DNA of 64,000 nt from NCBI RefSeq assembly GCF_947507565.1, contig NC_089180.1, positions 2,914,001 to 2,978,000 of the forward strand. Reading direction: 5' to 3'. Position 1 is the first letter of the stretch. Every line of letters begins with the position of its first letter. The notes beneath the pieces were generated by a model. It was not told the DNA's origin. It was given only the letters and a program-made list of their open reading frames with translations, and did not search any database. Below are positions 1 through 10,151 of this stretch, one piece after another. Source of the DNA: Oscarella lobularis (lineage: Eukaryota; Porifera; Homoscleromorpha; Homosclerophorida; Oscarellidae). The translations under genes and the position numbers were made by a program.

Positions 1-80
1 TTCTCGGTATTTAGGGACTCTGAATAGTTAATGTGAACGGGTTTACGCATACGCAGACGTTAAGGCGCTTTCACATAAGA

Positions 81-139
81 GACGCTCTGCGAGCGTCGCG
101 TTGCGAGCGTCGCGTCAGCGTCGCGTCAACTTTGCGTCG
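81..139. repeat. GC-rich tandem GAGCGTCGCG-type repeat
   Basis: Imperfect short tandem copies of GCGAGCGTCGCGT and GCGTCGCGTC lie just outside the left end of the first hAT element. They are CpG-rich in an otherwise AT-rich area. I infer subterminal repeats of an older element; the nearby words 'ctttcacataag' and 'cattcacataacg' resemble sequence upstream of the Harbinger gene near 46.2 kb. No coding is seen. Confidence 0.5.
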
Positions 140-169
140 TAGCATTCACATAACGATCTCATAACGATT

Positions 170-1245
170 CAGGGCCGTCAGAGGCGGTGCGACTGGCACG
201 GTTCGTACCACTTTTTCCAGAAAATATATGAATAAATCTAATTCTACTTAAATTATTTTCTTCTTTGACTGCCAGACTGAGAGCATGCAAAAAGCAGATA
301 TATCTGCAGCAGAAGGTCAGGAGGTTGCTACTATGACAAATAGAACCCTTCAGTCGTTGAGAACGGATGAGAACTTTAGCTGTTTTTAGGAAAAAGCGAT
401 CACTTCGGCTGAAACATTAGAAGTCGGTGAACCTAGTTTGCCACGTCGCCGAAAAGTCCCAAAACGGTATGAAATTGGCAATGTGCAGAGTCAGTGTTAC
501 TTTCCAACAACTGTAGAAGAGCACTACAAACGACTTTACTATGAGGCTATGGACCTCATTACTACTGTCATAACGGAAAGGTTTAATCAACCAGGGTACC
601 GAATTTACCAAAATGCTGAAGATCTTCTGCTAAAATCAGCCAATGGCGAAAATTTTGAAGCTCAGTTTGAATTTGTAACGAAATTCTACAAGTCCGATTT
701 GCATCCTCAGCGACTGCACCAGCAGCTTCAAATCCTATTAACTAATTTTCCATCTTCTGCTGCGAAAGCTCGGTTGTCCGATCTAATGGAATATTTTGGA
801 AGTTTAACCAAAGCTCAGCGAGAATTGCTGTCGGAAGTCTGCACAATGTTCAAGCTGGTTCTTGTTATGCCTTCAACGAACGCAGCAAGCGAGAGATCTT
901 TCAGCACGTTGCGCCGAATAAAAGCTTACCTTCGCTCAACCATGACTCAGAAAAGGCTCAAGCACCTCATGATTTTGCACATTTATAGCCAACTCACGGA
1001 CGAAATAGACTTGATTAAAATTGCCAACGAATTCGTTTCGCAGAATGAGTATAGAAAAGCCCATTTGGGAAGTTTATGCGATCTGCTAAGGTAATTTGGG
1101 TATTTTATTGTTAATTTTTTTAAAAAGTCTTGCAAAAGGAATTTTACATACTGTAACAAAAATGAAATTTTTGGGGCGTAGCTAGCAAAAAATTTTTTGC
1201 GCGCTAAATGGCCGTACCACTACCAAATTTACTCTGACGGCTCTG
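170..1245 (+). mobile_element. hAT-type DNA transposon relic with terminal inverted repeats
   Basis: The left end reads CAGGGCCGTCAGAG (from 170). The right end, on the opposite strand, reads CAGAGCCGTCAGAG (to 1245), giving terminal inverted repeats with one mismatch over 14 bp. The bases just outside, CGATT, are the same on both sides and look like a 5-bp target-site duplication. Classic hAT elements make 8-bp duplications, but some invertebrate hAT groups make 5 bp. The interior holds only the C-terminal part of a transposase, so this is an internally deleted, non-autonomous copy. Confidence 0.75.
438..1094 (+). pseudogene. hAT transposase, C-terminal part with dimerisation domain
   Basis: The open frame of about 218 residues ends in a typical hAT C-terminal dimerisation domain. 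The diagnostic block is NAASERSFSTLRRIKAYLRS at roughly residues 148-167, followed by a helical tail (KRLKHLMILHIY). This domain closes the RNase H fold of cut-and-paste hAT transposases and mediates their multimerisation. The N-terminal BED zinc finger and the first catalytic aspartates are absent. The frame opens in upstream sequence without a good ATG, so the listed start is only the first alternative start codon. It lies inside TIRs at 170-1245. A second relic near 19.9 kb carries the same block, so the two are related subfamilies. The call is firm; the gene is a fragment. Confidence 0.85.
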
Positions 1246-1323
1246 CGATTGGCCTAGCGTAATTGTCGTAGCGCGCTCTTATTAATAGAATTGTATCTAA
1301 TTTTCTCTTATTACTGCGATCGC

Positions 1324-1370
1324 AGTTATCCGGAACCTCCCATCGTTTTGTTGGCCTTCTGATGCTTTGT
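1324..1370 (+). repeat. 47-bp repeat shared with 30724-30770
   Basis: This stretch, beginning AGTTATCCGGAAC and ending CTGATGCTTTGT, recurs in the same orientation at 30724-30770 with two mismatches. The second copy sits just beyond the 3' end of a Tigger transposase gene. The ATCCGGAAC word is typical of pogo/Tigger termini, so I infer a piece of a transposon end. Confidence 0.6.
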
Positions 1371-1504
1371 CCATACATTTCAACACATCTTCTAAAAAGT
1401 CCTCCTCCTGTTGAGACTAGTTTCCCGTTCCATGACAAAAATTGACTCACTTCCTTTGTAGTTGGTTTGATATCAATCCGGTGTTGTTTCTCTAATGAGA
1501 AACG

Positions 1505-1830
1505 TCATTGCAGTAATTTACCTGACTGGATACGATGGTTTTCAGGAGGACCCATAGCAGAACGTGGCATGTAACAACCACGTTGTTTCTTGATCACCAA
1601 ATGCATGAACAGCAAGAGAATCTTGTGCTCAGTCACTGGCACCTCTCGAGTCCAGTCCATAATATACCGCAACGGTTTGTGATCCGTTTGCAAAATAAAG
1701 TTGTCCCGGCCTTCCAAGTAATATCGAAATCTTTTTACTCCCCAATAGATAGCCAACGCTTCTATCTCAATCTGGGCGTAATTGCGCTGTGCTTTGATGC
1801 CAGCAAACGACGTACGTGTACAGTACGCCG
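1505..1830 (-). pseudogene. Gypsy-type retrotransposon RNase H fragment
   Basis: Read on the minus strand, the frame contains [19 protein letters not shown] followed by [20 protein letters not shown], the core of the RNase H domain that follows reverse transcriptase in Gypsy-like LTR retrotransposons. The TDHKPL motif carries a catalytic aspartate. The fragment opens at about 1830, upstream of the first methionine, with the beta-strand leading into NYAQIE. After TDHKPL the frame drifts from the family and ends at 1505. No reverse transcriptase, integrase or LTR is seen next to it. It is a small, isolated, dead fragment. Confidence 0.8.
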
Positions 1831-1949
1831 TAAGCTAACGCACGTGTCTGGTCACGTGTAGAGAAGGAAGGAACGAGGGGGCGGATAACTTAAGGTCCCG
1901 AGGATCTACTGTACCAGAAAAAGTCACGTGATAGCGCGAGTTAAGGCCG

Positions 1950-2975
1950 ATGAACACTAGCGACCCTGGTCTCCGAGGCTACTGTACACGCGACATGCAT
2001 TGCAAGTCCTATTCTCTTGAATTTAAGCGTCAGCTTCTCGACTCTCTCAAAGAAAACGACGGAAATGTTTCGAAAACGGCGAAGCAGTACGGAATTCATC
2101 GAAAAGTCGTGCAGAGGTGGCGACAGCAGGAGAGAAGGCTTGATGAAGCATCCGAAAGGCGTGATGTCTCAACGCGCAAAAGGAGACGCCTATTCCGAAC
2201 CGGACACTTGCACGGAAGACATCCTGAGTTAGAGAAATTGCTTGTTGAATGGATCAAAGCTCGACGGGAGGAACGAATAACAGTTAATTGTCCTGACGTG
2301 CAGTCAAAAGCACTGGAATTGTACGAAACGCTTCACGGAGGTTCTCGCGAAGGACAGTTCAAGGCGTCAAAAGGATGGCTTAGCAGGTTTTTGAAACGAA
2401 ACGATTTGTGCACACGCGTCATTACTTCTGTGGGCCAAAAGATTCCCACTGATGCTTCCGATTTGGCAAAGAAATTCATTGACGAATGTCAGGTTTCTCT
2501 CGCAGAGAGAGAATACCCATGCAATGTTTGCAATTGGGAATATGGACGAGACTCCCATGTGGTTCGACATGCCCTAAAACAGAAGCATTGATTTTAGAGG
2601 GGTGAAAACTGTTTTATCGAAAACGACAGGGAAGGAAAAAATGAGATACACTGTCGTTTTGGCCGCGTTAGCAGACGAAAGTAAACTTCCTCCTATGCTG
2701 ATTTTTCGTGGCCTGAAGAATGTTCCGAAAGTTTAATTTCCCTCTGGAGTTGTAGTCCAGGTTTCCAAAGGCGGCTCAATGAACACGGAGCGCCTAGAAT
2801 ACTGGTTGCAGAATGTTTCGAAGCGCCGAAAGAATTCTCTCTGTCGTCAGCCAGCTGTTTTGGTTCTTGATCGTCACGCCAGTCACCTGCATGCTCGAAT
2901 TCAAAATCAATTGATGCGAGAACATCAAACTAGAGCAATTTACGTTCCTACCGGAATGACAACACTAGCGCGACA
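1950..2975 (+). pseudogene. pogo-like (Brinker/CENP-B HTH + DDE_1) transposase, broken
   Basis: An intact 213-residue N-terminal part (1950-2591) has a Brinker-like helix-turn-helix (about residues 20-60, YSLEFKRQLLDSL then KQYGIHRKVVQRW). A CENP-B-type HTH follows (about 95-150, LVEWIKARREERITVN then KASKGWLSRFLKR). The DDE domain continues in another frame after a shift near 2515-2530: NMDETPMWFDMP (first catalytic D), then RYTVVLAALAD, then AVLVLDRHASHL (second D). Stop codons interrupt that frame near 2579 and 2734. The third catalytic block is missing; homology stops near 2975. The family cuts and pastes DNA at TA sites. The most similar host proteins are domesticated pogo genes with a Brinker-type domain, but this copy is plainly dead. 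Confidence 0.85.
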
Positions 2976-3289
2976 CGGTTTTTTAGGAGAATATGGAATA
3001 ACCTGAACGTCGGCTTCGGGAAGTGTGACGTTTCCCGCAAGCTCAGCTTTATTTCTTTAACCTGAACTATTTTTTGCAGTCCAACGTCACGTTGTAGCTG
3101 GTGAGTTCTGCTGCCACCAAGGCTTTGCCTCACCTCGTTGGTGTTACAATGATTGAATTAAGTCTTTTGTTTTTGTGGCACCGAAACGGAGGTTGCCCCG
3201 GAAGCATATTGGTTGAACTGGCGGCGGCGGACGAAAAAAAGTTTTGAAATGAACCGCGATTTCTTTTATAGCAAAAAATGTGGTAGCAG

Positions 3290-3415
3290 AGCTAGTACAA
3301 TACCGTAGACTCTGGTTTACAGGCGCATGCGCTTGTAGGACGAAGAATGGGGCTGCATGCGCTTGTATTGTAATAATAATATGTATGCGCTTATAAGCAT
3401 GCGGAGCATGCGCAG
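3290..3415. repeat. GCATGCGC-motif palindromic repeat cluster
   Basis: Four copies of a word built on GCGCATGCGC or GCATGCGC followed by TT(G/A)TA lie within about 125 bp (near 3322, 3352, 3382 and 3405). The same word occurs at 51.7-51.8, 55.5-55.6 and 56.25 kb. The central GCATGC is self-complementary. See the findings. Confidence 0.6.
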
Positions 3416-3663
3416 TGGAAGACAAAAAAGGTCACCTCGAATTCGCCTGCTTAATCGACGTTGACAACAAGCCCTTTCTTAACTCTTTCAACGTCTATGA
3501 CGATGTTGCCAGAGTCATCGCCGACGTTCTTCTGGGACACTTCGACGACGAACGCCTCATCACCGCGTCTGCCTTCAACGCTAAGAACAACGACAGATTC
3601 ATCATCACCGAGGCATCTCGCAAGTAACTTAATCTACATTCTTGCTTTGCCCTGTTAGGTAAT

Positions 3664-3950
3664 GTTAGTTCTTATGCCAATAAAAAGTAGCTTTTTGATC
3701 ACGTGCATTGACGCCAAAAAAGGAAAATTAACGGCAACGCCAAAACGCGGTATCCGTTAAAAAATTAGTTAGGTAAAAGCGGTTTTTCTATCTCAACAAT
3801 TCTTTGATTTTGTCCTGTTTCTTTCACCAGGCCGGTACGTTCTGACATACAGAAACTTAGGCACAGTTGAAGCTTAATTAAAAACCCATAGACACGCAGA
3901 TTTCGAAGATGTTTCTTTGTCGCTAACGCGCGCGCATCTTCTCCTTGCAT
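3664..3950. repeat. ~287-bp repeat, copy 1 (copy 2 at 43591-43869)
   Basis: The block from GTTAGTTCTTATGCC to CGCGCGCATCTTCTCC is repeated at 43591-43869 in the same orientation, with small indels and few substitutions. Copy 2 lies just upstream of an ORF at 43911 and a Helitron-type helicase tail, so this may be a 5' non-coding part of that element family. No coding potential is shared between the two copies. Confidence 0.75.
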
Positions 3951-4323
3951 TTTCCGGGTACATCTGAATAGAATACTACCATCTGTCATCAAATATTTCC
4001 TATACGTTCGGTAGGGTCTGAACTATCGTTGCGAAGAGCGTTTCTCAAAGCCTACGCCCTCGCGAAACGAAATAAAACATGATTTAATTGCTATTGGTCG
4101 AAGCAATTTTGAATCTTTCGCTTCGTTTAGAAGTTATCATGCTCTCCACTATAAGTGACTGGCTGCACTATAAAACCGTCTTACCTGAATAGATACCGAC
4201 CTTCTCCATATACTTGAACGTCCTTAGTGAGAAAAAAGTGGTGGTTTTCCACAGCGTCTTGAAAATGCAGTGCCCGTCTTGGGCAAGTGCTAAACCGATT
4301 GCACAGTTTGCGCACGTCCTTAG

Positions 4324-4975
4324 CGCAAAAAAGTTCGACACAGCTTTCGCGGCAAATTTTTTGGCACCAGCAGCAAAAATGCTTGCAAAACAAGACGTGT
4401 CGCACCTGGCGGGAAAATCTGCGGAGTATCTGGTAGCGAAATTCGTCGACATCTTTCAAAACAGCACAACTGGAGAGATGACAGAATCAAAGACCTTCAA
4501 GCTAGGCATCCTTGGCTGCACCTTGATCAACGCTCGTTTCCACTTGGATTCTCCACTTCAAATATACCCTCTGACGATTTGCTGTGCGACTTGGAAACGT
4601 GCTCCAGCCAGAGTGACACGGCAATACTGTTCAGCTGTGGCCACTCATTCCACCAGGAGTGCTTAGCAGCAGCGACGTCGTGTGTCTTCTGTAAGCGGTT
4701 TCTGCAGAAAAAAGTAAAAGAACTTGGACAATCCTTTTCCAAGTCTTTAGCGCCCAACCTGTAACTTCAACTATCGAACAACCTATGATCAAGCACAGCA
4801 TAAAGTCGATGACGATGGAGAAGAGGACAGAGAAGAAGCGGATGACTACTACACGACAAGCGAGTTTCTGAGTCATCTAAGGACGGAAATTGAGTCCGTA
4901 TCCGCCGCAGCAGCACGAAAGAAATTTGCGTCGGCCACTCAAAGAGATCAATACCTGGACCACAACTACATATAA
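4324..4975 (+). pseudogene. RING-like zinc-finger gene, 3' end with poly(A) signal
   Basis: A frame open from 4324 to 4764 ends in a cysteine/histidine array: CDLETC, then SCGHSFHQEC, then SCVFCKRF. This fits a RING-type finger (C..C, C-x-H-xx-H-xx-C, C-xx-C), except that the first pair is spaced by four residues instead of two. Upstream, IRRHLSKQHN looks like the remnant of a C2H2-type unit. A +1 shift at about 4762 links it to a second open frame (4766-4975), acidic and Tyr-rich (DDDGEEDREEADDYY). That frame stops at 4973-4975, overlapped by AATAAA at 4974. RING domains normally act in E3 ubiquitin ligation. The shift may be an indel or an unrecognised intron. I cannot tell whether this is a host gene or cargo of a transposon. 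Confidence 0.5.
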
Positions 4976-5420
4976 TAAACCCAAATTGCAAAATATTTAG
5001 CCTCATACCTAACAAACAACGGACGTATTGCTAACAGACTTTCACATTGAAAAGCGTGTTTTCCAAAACAGCGATATTAGATACAGCTTTTGTGGGTGCG
5101 GTCCATCGTCTTCTAAAGCAATTGCACACCTCTTCGCGCAAAAAAAATTGAAAGAAGCGCGCCATTGAAATTCATGTGCTCAACAGCTGTCGTCCGTAGC
5201 TTGAAAATCACTTTCCGTTGTGATATACTCTTACTGGAACTAAAAAAAAGCCATTTTCGTCGTTATTGATTATTGAAAGCGACAATGTCGTCAGACGCCT
5301 CCTCACTAATAGGAGAAAGCCAGTGAGGTCTATTAAAAATCTAAAACATTCAAATATGCTACCGAAAACGTTACGTCACAGTAGATAGTAATTCCAGATT
5401 AGGGATCAACAGTTTGCAGC

Positions 5421-5448
5421 ATAGATATAACAGTACTGTTATATCTAT
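5421..5448. repeat. 28-bp perfect palindrome
   Basis: ATAGATATAACAGT is followed immediately by its exact reverse complement ACTGTTATATCTAT, with no spacer. A loop-free palindrome of this size is uncommon by chance. The ACAGT half-ends resemble Tc1/mariner-type termini, so it could be two abutting transposon ends. Confidence 0.8.
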
Positions 5449-5535
5449 GGTTGGTTGCAGGTTGCCACCAAGGATAAATATACATAACGGGCACCTAGCA
5501 AATAGTTTTATCAAGGGAATGCAGTAAAGGAGCAC

Positions 5536-5583
5536 GTTGGGTTTGTCGTGCTGCGAGCGAAGCCCGCAGCACGCAAACCCAAC
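5536..5583. repeat. Strong hairpin, 19-bp stem
   Basis: GTTGGGTTTG-T-CGTGCTGCG pairs with CGCAGCACG-CAAACCCAAC across a 9-nt loop (AGCGAAGCC), with one bulged T. The stem is GC-rich. It sits about 180 bp upstream of the ORF at 5769. Confidence 0.75.
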
Positions 5584-5768
5584 TGAGAGCTGATAATGGG
5601 CCTCGTGATCGAAGGGGCAGGGATTGCGGTAGGGAGGTGTAGCTAGCTATGAGTCGCATAAAAGGCCAGCCAACTAACGTCGTTAGGCCATAGATAGAGA
5701 AGAAGGGAGGATTGGAAGCTCCCGTCGTCACGTGACAAGTGCTTGACTCTAGGCGCGACTCATTCTAG

Positions 5769-6098
5769 ATGGAGGTAGTTAGAGATGCTTTTCGCGGTCT
5801 TCTTCAGTCGGAAATCAGTTCAACTTTGTCGCCTCGCCATCAGCAGGTGCAGAAGGATCTTCGATTTCTTCTCGCATCGTCTGAGAGCGAAGTCTTCGAA
5901 TTATTCGCCGAGAAGCTTACAGGCGAACTTGCTCAATGTCTCCCTGCTCTAAAAAAAGGATCAAGACAGCCTTCGATTTGCGAGCAGGCTCAAGTAGCCT
6001 TTTATAAGTCCTCTTTGGCGGAGCTGAGCGATTCGTGGGCGTGCCTATACTTCTCTCTTGGCTTACCCTTCAACGATCCTCTCTTGTCGACGACGTAA
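5769..6098 (+). CDS. Hypothetical protein, possible first exon
   Basis: An ATG-started frame of 109 residues with even composition (MEVVRDAFRGLLQ...). It has predicted helices and no domain I recognise. It runs straight into the 32-bp minisatellite and stops after the first unit. A GTAAGA donor-like site at 6095 would end it as an exon of 326 bp, with the whole array then lying in an intron. That donor is itself a variant of the repeat unit, so the splice reading is tentative. There is no signal peptide or membrane segment. No matching downstream exon is obvious near 8.1 kb. Confidence 0.35.
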   Translation: MEVVRDAFRGLLQSEISSTLSPRHQQVQKDLRFLLASSESEVFELFAEKLTGELAQCLPALKKGSRQPSICEQAQVAFYKSSLAELSDSWACLYFSLGLPFNDPLLSTT

Positions 6099-8112
6099 GA
6101 TACTAATAGAAAGTGGAGCGAACCATGTCAGATACTTATAGAAAGGAGAACGAACGATGTCAGATACTTATAGTAAGGGGAACGTACGACGTCAGATACT
6201 TATGAAAAGGGGAGTGAACGATGTCAGATACTTATAGAAAAGGAAACGAACGACGTCAGATACTTAGAGAAAGGGAAGCGCACAACGTCAGATACTTATA
6301 GAAAGGAGAACGAACGATGTCTGATACTTTTAGAAAGGGAAGCGAACAATGTCAGATAATTTTAGAAAGGGGAAAGAACGTTGTCAGATTCTTATAGAAA
6401 GGTTAAGAACTTATAGAAAGGGGAGCGAACGATGTTAGATACTTATAGAAAGGAGAACGAACGACGTCAGATACTTATAGAAAGGAGAGCAAACGACGTC
6501 AGATATACCTATAGAAAGGAGAGCGAATAACGTCAGATACTTACAGTAAGGAGAGCAAAAAATGTCAGATGCTTATAGAAAGGGGAGCGAACAACGCCAG
6601 ATACTTATACAATAGGGAGCGGACGATGTCAGATACTTATAGAAAGGGGAGCGAACGACGTCAGATACTTATTGAAAGGGGAGCGAACAACGTCAGATTT
6701 TGAGAGAAAGGGGAACGAACGACGTAAGATACTTATAGAACGTGGAGCGAACGATATCAGATACTTATTGAAAGGGGAACGAACGATGTCAGATAAAGAG
6801 ACCGAACGATGTCAGATACTTATAGAAAGGGGAACGAACGACGTAAGATACTAATAGAAAGTAGAGCGAACGATATCAGATACTTATAAAAAGGGGAACG
6901 AACGATGTCCGATACTTATGGAAGAGAGAACGAACGATGTCAGATACTTATAGAAAAGAGAACGAACGACGTCAGATACTTATAGAAAGAGAACGAACGA
7001 CGTCAGATTTTTGAAGAAAGGGGAACGAACGACGTAAGATACTTGTAGAAGGGGGAGCGAACGATGTCAGATACATATAGAAAGGGGAACAAACGATGTC
7101 AGATACTTATAAAAAAGAGAACGAACGATGTCAGATATTTATAGAAAGGGAAGCGAACGATGTCAGATACTTATATCAAGGGGAGCGGACGACGTCAGAT
7201 ACTTACAGAAAGGAAAGCGAACGACTTCAGTTACTGATAGATACCGCTTCGAAAAATGTCAGATACTTATATATAGGGAAGCGAACGATGTCAGATACTT
7301 TTAGAAAGAAGAACGAACGACGTCAGACACTTATAGAAAGGGGAGCGAACGACGTCAGATGCTCATAGAAAGGGGAGCGAACGACGTCAGATACTTATAG
7401 ATACGGCAGCGAACAATGACAGATACTTATAGAAAGGAAAGCGAACGACGTCAGATACTTGTAGAAGAGGGAGCGAACGATGTCAAATACATATAGAAAG
7501 GGGAGCGAACGACGTCAGATACTTTTAGAGAGGAGAACGGACGACGCCAGACACTTCTAGAAAGGGGAGCGAACGACGTCAGATGCTCATAGAAAGGGGA
7601 GCGAACGACGTCAGATACTTGTAGAAGGGGAAGCGAACGATGTCAGATACATAAAGAAAGGGACGTCAGATACTGATAGATACGGCAGCGAACGATGACA
7701 GATACTTATAGAAATGGAAGCAAACGACGTCAAAAGTGGAGCGAACGATGTCATTGACTTATAGAAAGGGGAGCGAACGACGTCAGATACCTATAGATAC
7801 GGCAGCAAACGATGTCAGATACTTATAGAAAGGGGAGCGAACGACGTCAGATACTTATAGAAAAGGAAACGAACGACGTCAAATACTTATAGAAAGGGAA
7901 GCGAACGACGTCAGATACTGATAGATACGGCAGCAAACGATGTCAGATACTTATTGAAAGGGGAACGAACGACGTGAGATACTTATAGAAAGAGGAGCGA
8001 TTGATGTCAGATACTTATAGAAAAGGGAACGAACGACGTTAAATACCTATAGAAAGGGGAGCAAACGATGTCAGATATTTATAAAAAGGGGAACGAACGA
8101 CGTCAGATACTT
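6099..8112 (+). repeat. Minisatellite, ~63 copies of a 32-bp unit
   Basis: The consensus unit is GTCAGATACTTATAGAAAGG followed by GGAGCGAACGAC (32 bp). Units vary at GAC/GAT, GGAGC/GGAAC/GAGAAC and TTATAGAAAG/TGATAGATAC. Some are shortened or fused. Since 32 is not a multiple of 3, the ORFs across it (such as repeated SDTYRK words) are chance by-products. A smaller array of a related 32-bp unit lies at 13350-13610. Confidence 0.95.
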
Positions 8113-8576
8113 GCATTTTTTTGTGAGCGATATGTTGCCATCTATAAAAACAGTTCGTACAACGATGGCACTAGCTCCTTTTTATCGACGTCAAAATGGT
8201 GGTCAAAAGAACACCGGCTAAATACACGAAAAATGAACATGATGACCACAAGTTCACAACAAAGCATGGCCGTTGCAGTAGTCGGTGCACTCTCCCACCT
8301 TCGTTTCTTGCAGAAGCAACTGGATTCCGTTTCCGTCCATAACGCCGTGATCCTTGACGTAGTTAGGAATGAGCGAAGTGATCAATTTTGTTCTCCTGAT
8401 ATCATGTTAAGGATGAGGTCAATACCAGACGTATTGCATCAGTTCGAATACACGTTGAACGAGCAATCAACCGCGTAAAGACGTTTCGAATCCTGTCACA
8501 AGTCGTCCCTATCAATGCACCGTGATTTGTCGAGGATATGGTTTATTTGTTGCCATTTGTCAAACTTTCTTCCCAA
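8113..8576 (+). other. ORF-containing interval after the minisatellite, no recognised gene
   Basis: A frame open from the last repeat units to 8478 encodes about 120 non-repeat residues (for example GALSHLRFLQKQLDSVSV). I recognise no domain. It may be chance or a remnant exon. Confidence 0.25.
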
Positions 8577-9325
8577 ACTAATAGCTTAGATTACTTCAAA
8601 GAATGTTGGCCAAATCTGATATGAGCTATGAGAATATCAAAATAAAACGATGTGAGCACATCCAAACAGCTCTTCCACTTTTTTTTGTTGAAGTAAATTC
8701 GCTCGATTGCCATTTCACTTGGAGTCCAGACAACGAAATCGCACTAAGGCCTTCCCGAAATTGCAATTTGTCCAAGAACTTGATAGAAGTAATTATGTCC
8801 CTCTTTCAGGTGCATCTGTCCATCTGTGAATGAAACACAGGACGATTTTGCTTCTGATATTCTTGTACGGTCATTTCACGAGCACTGAAGGGACATTTAA
8901 TTTCGAGGAGTCCATCGGTACTTAGCTTCTTAGCTGGATCGGTCACCAGTCGATCAAGAGAAGCCCCAAGCCAGCAAAAACGTGGGTTAACAAAAAGACC
9001 GCATTCCTGAGTTTTGCGCCCTGACAATGTTTCGTACTCTTCAACAGCATCACACTCATGAGACTTTCCCCATCTTGTAGAGGCGGTGTCAACTGATTTG
9101 TTGCTAAGAAGACTGTTGAGTAAAGATGTTGGATGACGTGACCTAATTCGTTTGAACACTCGTCCGAAGTTTGAAGCCGTTAGTCTCATTTGCCTCATTT
9201 TTCTCCACAGAGGACTCTCCGCCTGACCTCGGGTGGCTTGTTCTATTCTTCTGCACATAACGTCACATAGATGGTGTTTTACTGTCCCTATGTGATAATG
9301 TGGTGCCGATTGACGAAGAATTCTT
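8577..9325 (-). pseudogene. YqaJ-family exonuclease (ISL2EU-type second protein), broken
   Basis: Minus-strand frame 9258-8806 reads as a YqaJ/lambda-exonuclease-like PD-(D/E)XK nuclease. It has IEQATRGQAESPLWRKMR (family start), TASNFGRVFKR, WLGASLDRLV (metal-binding D) and GLLEIKCPFSA (E-x-K catalytic pair). Homology continues above the first Met to about 9325. A frameshift near 8760-8810 separates the C-terminal part, CDFVVWTPSEMAIERIYF, which runs to about 8577. In animals this domain is carried as a second protein by ISL2EU-type DNA transposons, as I recall. Two other relics (21.9 and 35.1-35.8 kb) carry a PHD finger behind YqaJ; no PHD is seen here. With a frameshift and no ATG context, this is a pseudogene. 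Confidence 0.85.
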
Positions 9326-9706
9326 TTGCGTCAATGGGATGCTAAGTGGGGATCCTGTGCGTATCCGTGTCGCCTATGAGTCGAACCATCTTCTAATTAG
9401 AGAAGTGCAGTGTTTGATTCAGATGATAGTTGGGTTTGAGCTTTCAAATTAGTGCAAAGAAGAATTTTGTTCTGCTGTTACGATTAAAAGATCGTTAGTC
9501 CCACGCTTCATGAGATGCCCGCGCTCCACCTATCGGCATTTTGCGAAGCAGCAAATTCAGTTACTTGAAGTCTTTTATTTTCTGACCGCACTTTTCTGGG
9601 ATTTTAATTAAGTGCGACTGCTTAGCTGGTTGGCACGGAAAGCTCTGCAAACTTCCGTGCTCTGAAGAAAAATATACGGTTCCAACTACCAGAATGGTAG
9701 CAAGTA
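9326..9706. other. No gene recognised
   Basis: This is AT-rich sequence between the YqaJ relic and the MITE. I see no ORF of note and no repeat shared with the rest of the window. Confidence 0.4.
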
Positions 9707-9965
9707 CAGTACATCCTCGATTATCCGAACCCCAATGTTTCAGGAGGGGTTCGGATAATCAAAATTTCGGATAATCGAGGACACTAAAATCGAACGTACG
9801 GTTCAAAGAAAGCAATTTTGGAAAATTGCCGTAATTTTTTTACGTCAATGACGTCATTTCAGCTTAGCGCGTTAGAAAATTAGGTCACGTGACTTAAAAT
9901 CTACGTTTCGGATAATCGAGGATTCGGTTAATTTAAACAAGGTTCGGATAATCGAGGATGTACTG
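9707..9965. mobile_element. pogo/Tigger-type MITE with TA target duplication
   Basis: The ends are CAGTACATCCTCGATTATCC-GAAC (9707-9730) and its exact inverse GTTC-GGATAATCGAGGATGTACTG (9942-9965). Both are flanked by TA. Internal subterminal copies of GGTTCGGATAATC and TTTCGGATAATCGAGGA occur in both orientations. The element is 259 bp and has no ORF. TA duplication and CAGT ends fit the Tc1/mariner-pogo superfamily. The perfect 24-bp TIRs suggest a fairly young insertion. Confidence 0.95.
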
Positions 9966-10151
9966 TAGTGCAAAGCAAAAATTAGTTCTGTAAAGGTTTT
10001 TTTATTACATGTCTAAACAATGCCGGTTGCGATTCAGTGTCTGGAACTTGCACATGCCTTCTGGCATGAAGCGGTTCAACTTGTTTTCCAGAAAAATGTG
10101 GGTCCAACTGCAGCCACTCCTCCAAATGCATAGATCTTGGACAGGCACGTC

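Noticed and set aside
1229-1450. Minus-strand 73-residue ORF as a small gene
   Set aside because: It overlaps the hAT right terminus and a 47-bp transposon-end repeat found again at 30.7 kb, so coding is unlikely.
6672-7368. ORFs across the minisatellite encoding repeated Ser-Asp-Thr-Tyr-Arg-Lys words
   Set aside because: The 32-bp period shifts frame each unit, so these frames are short accidents of the repeat, not a repeat protein.
6099-8112. Regular 32-bp repeats suggestive of a CRISPR array
   Set aside because: There are no unique spacers. The units are contiguous and variable throughout, no cas genes are present, and the setting is eukaryotic. It is a minisatellite.
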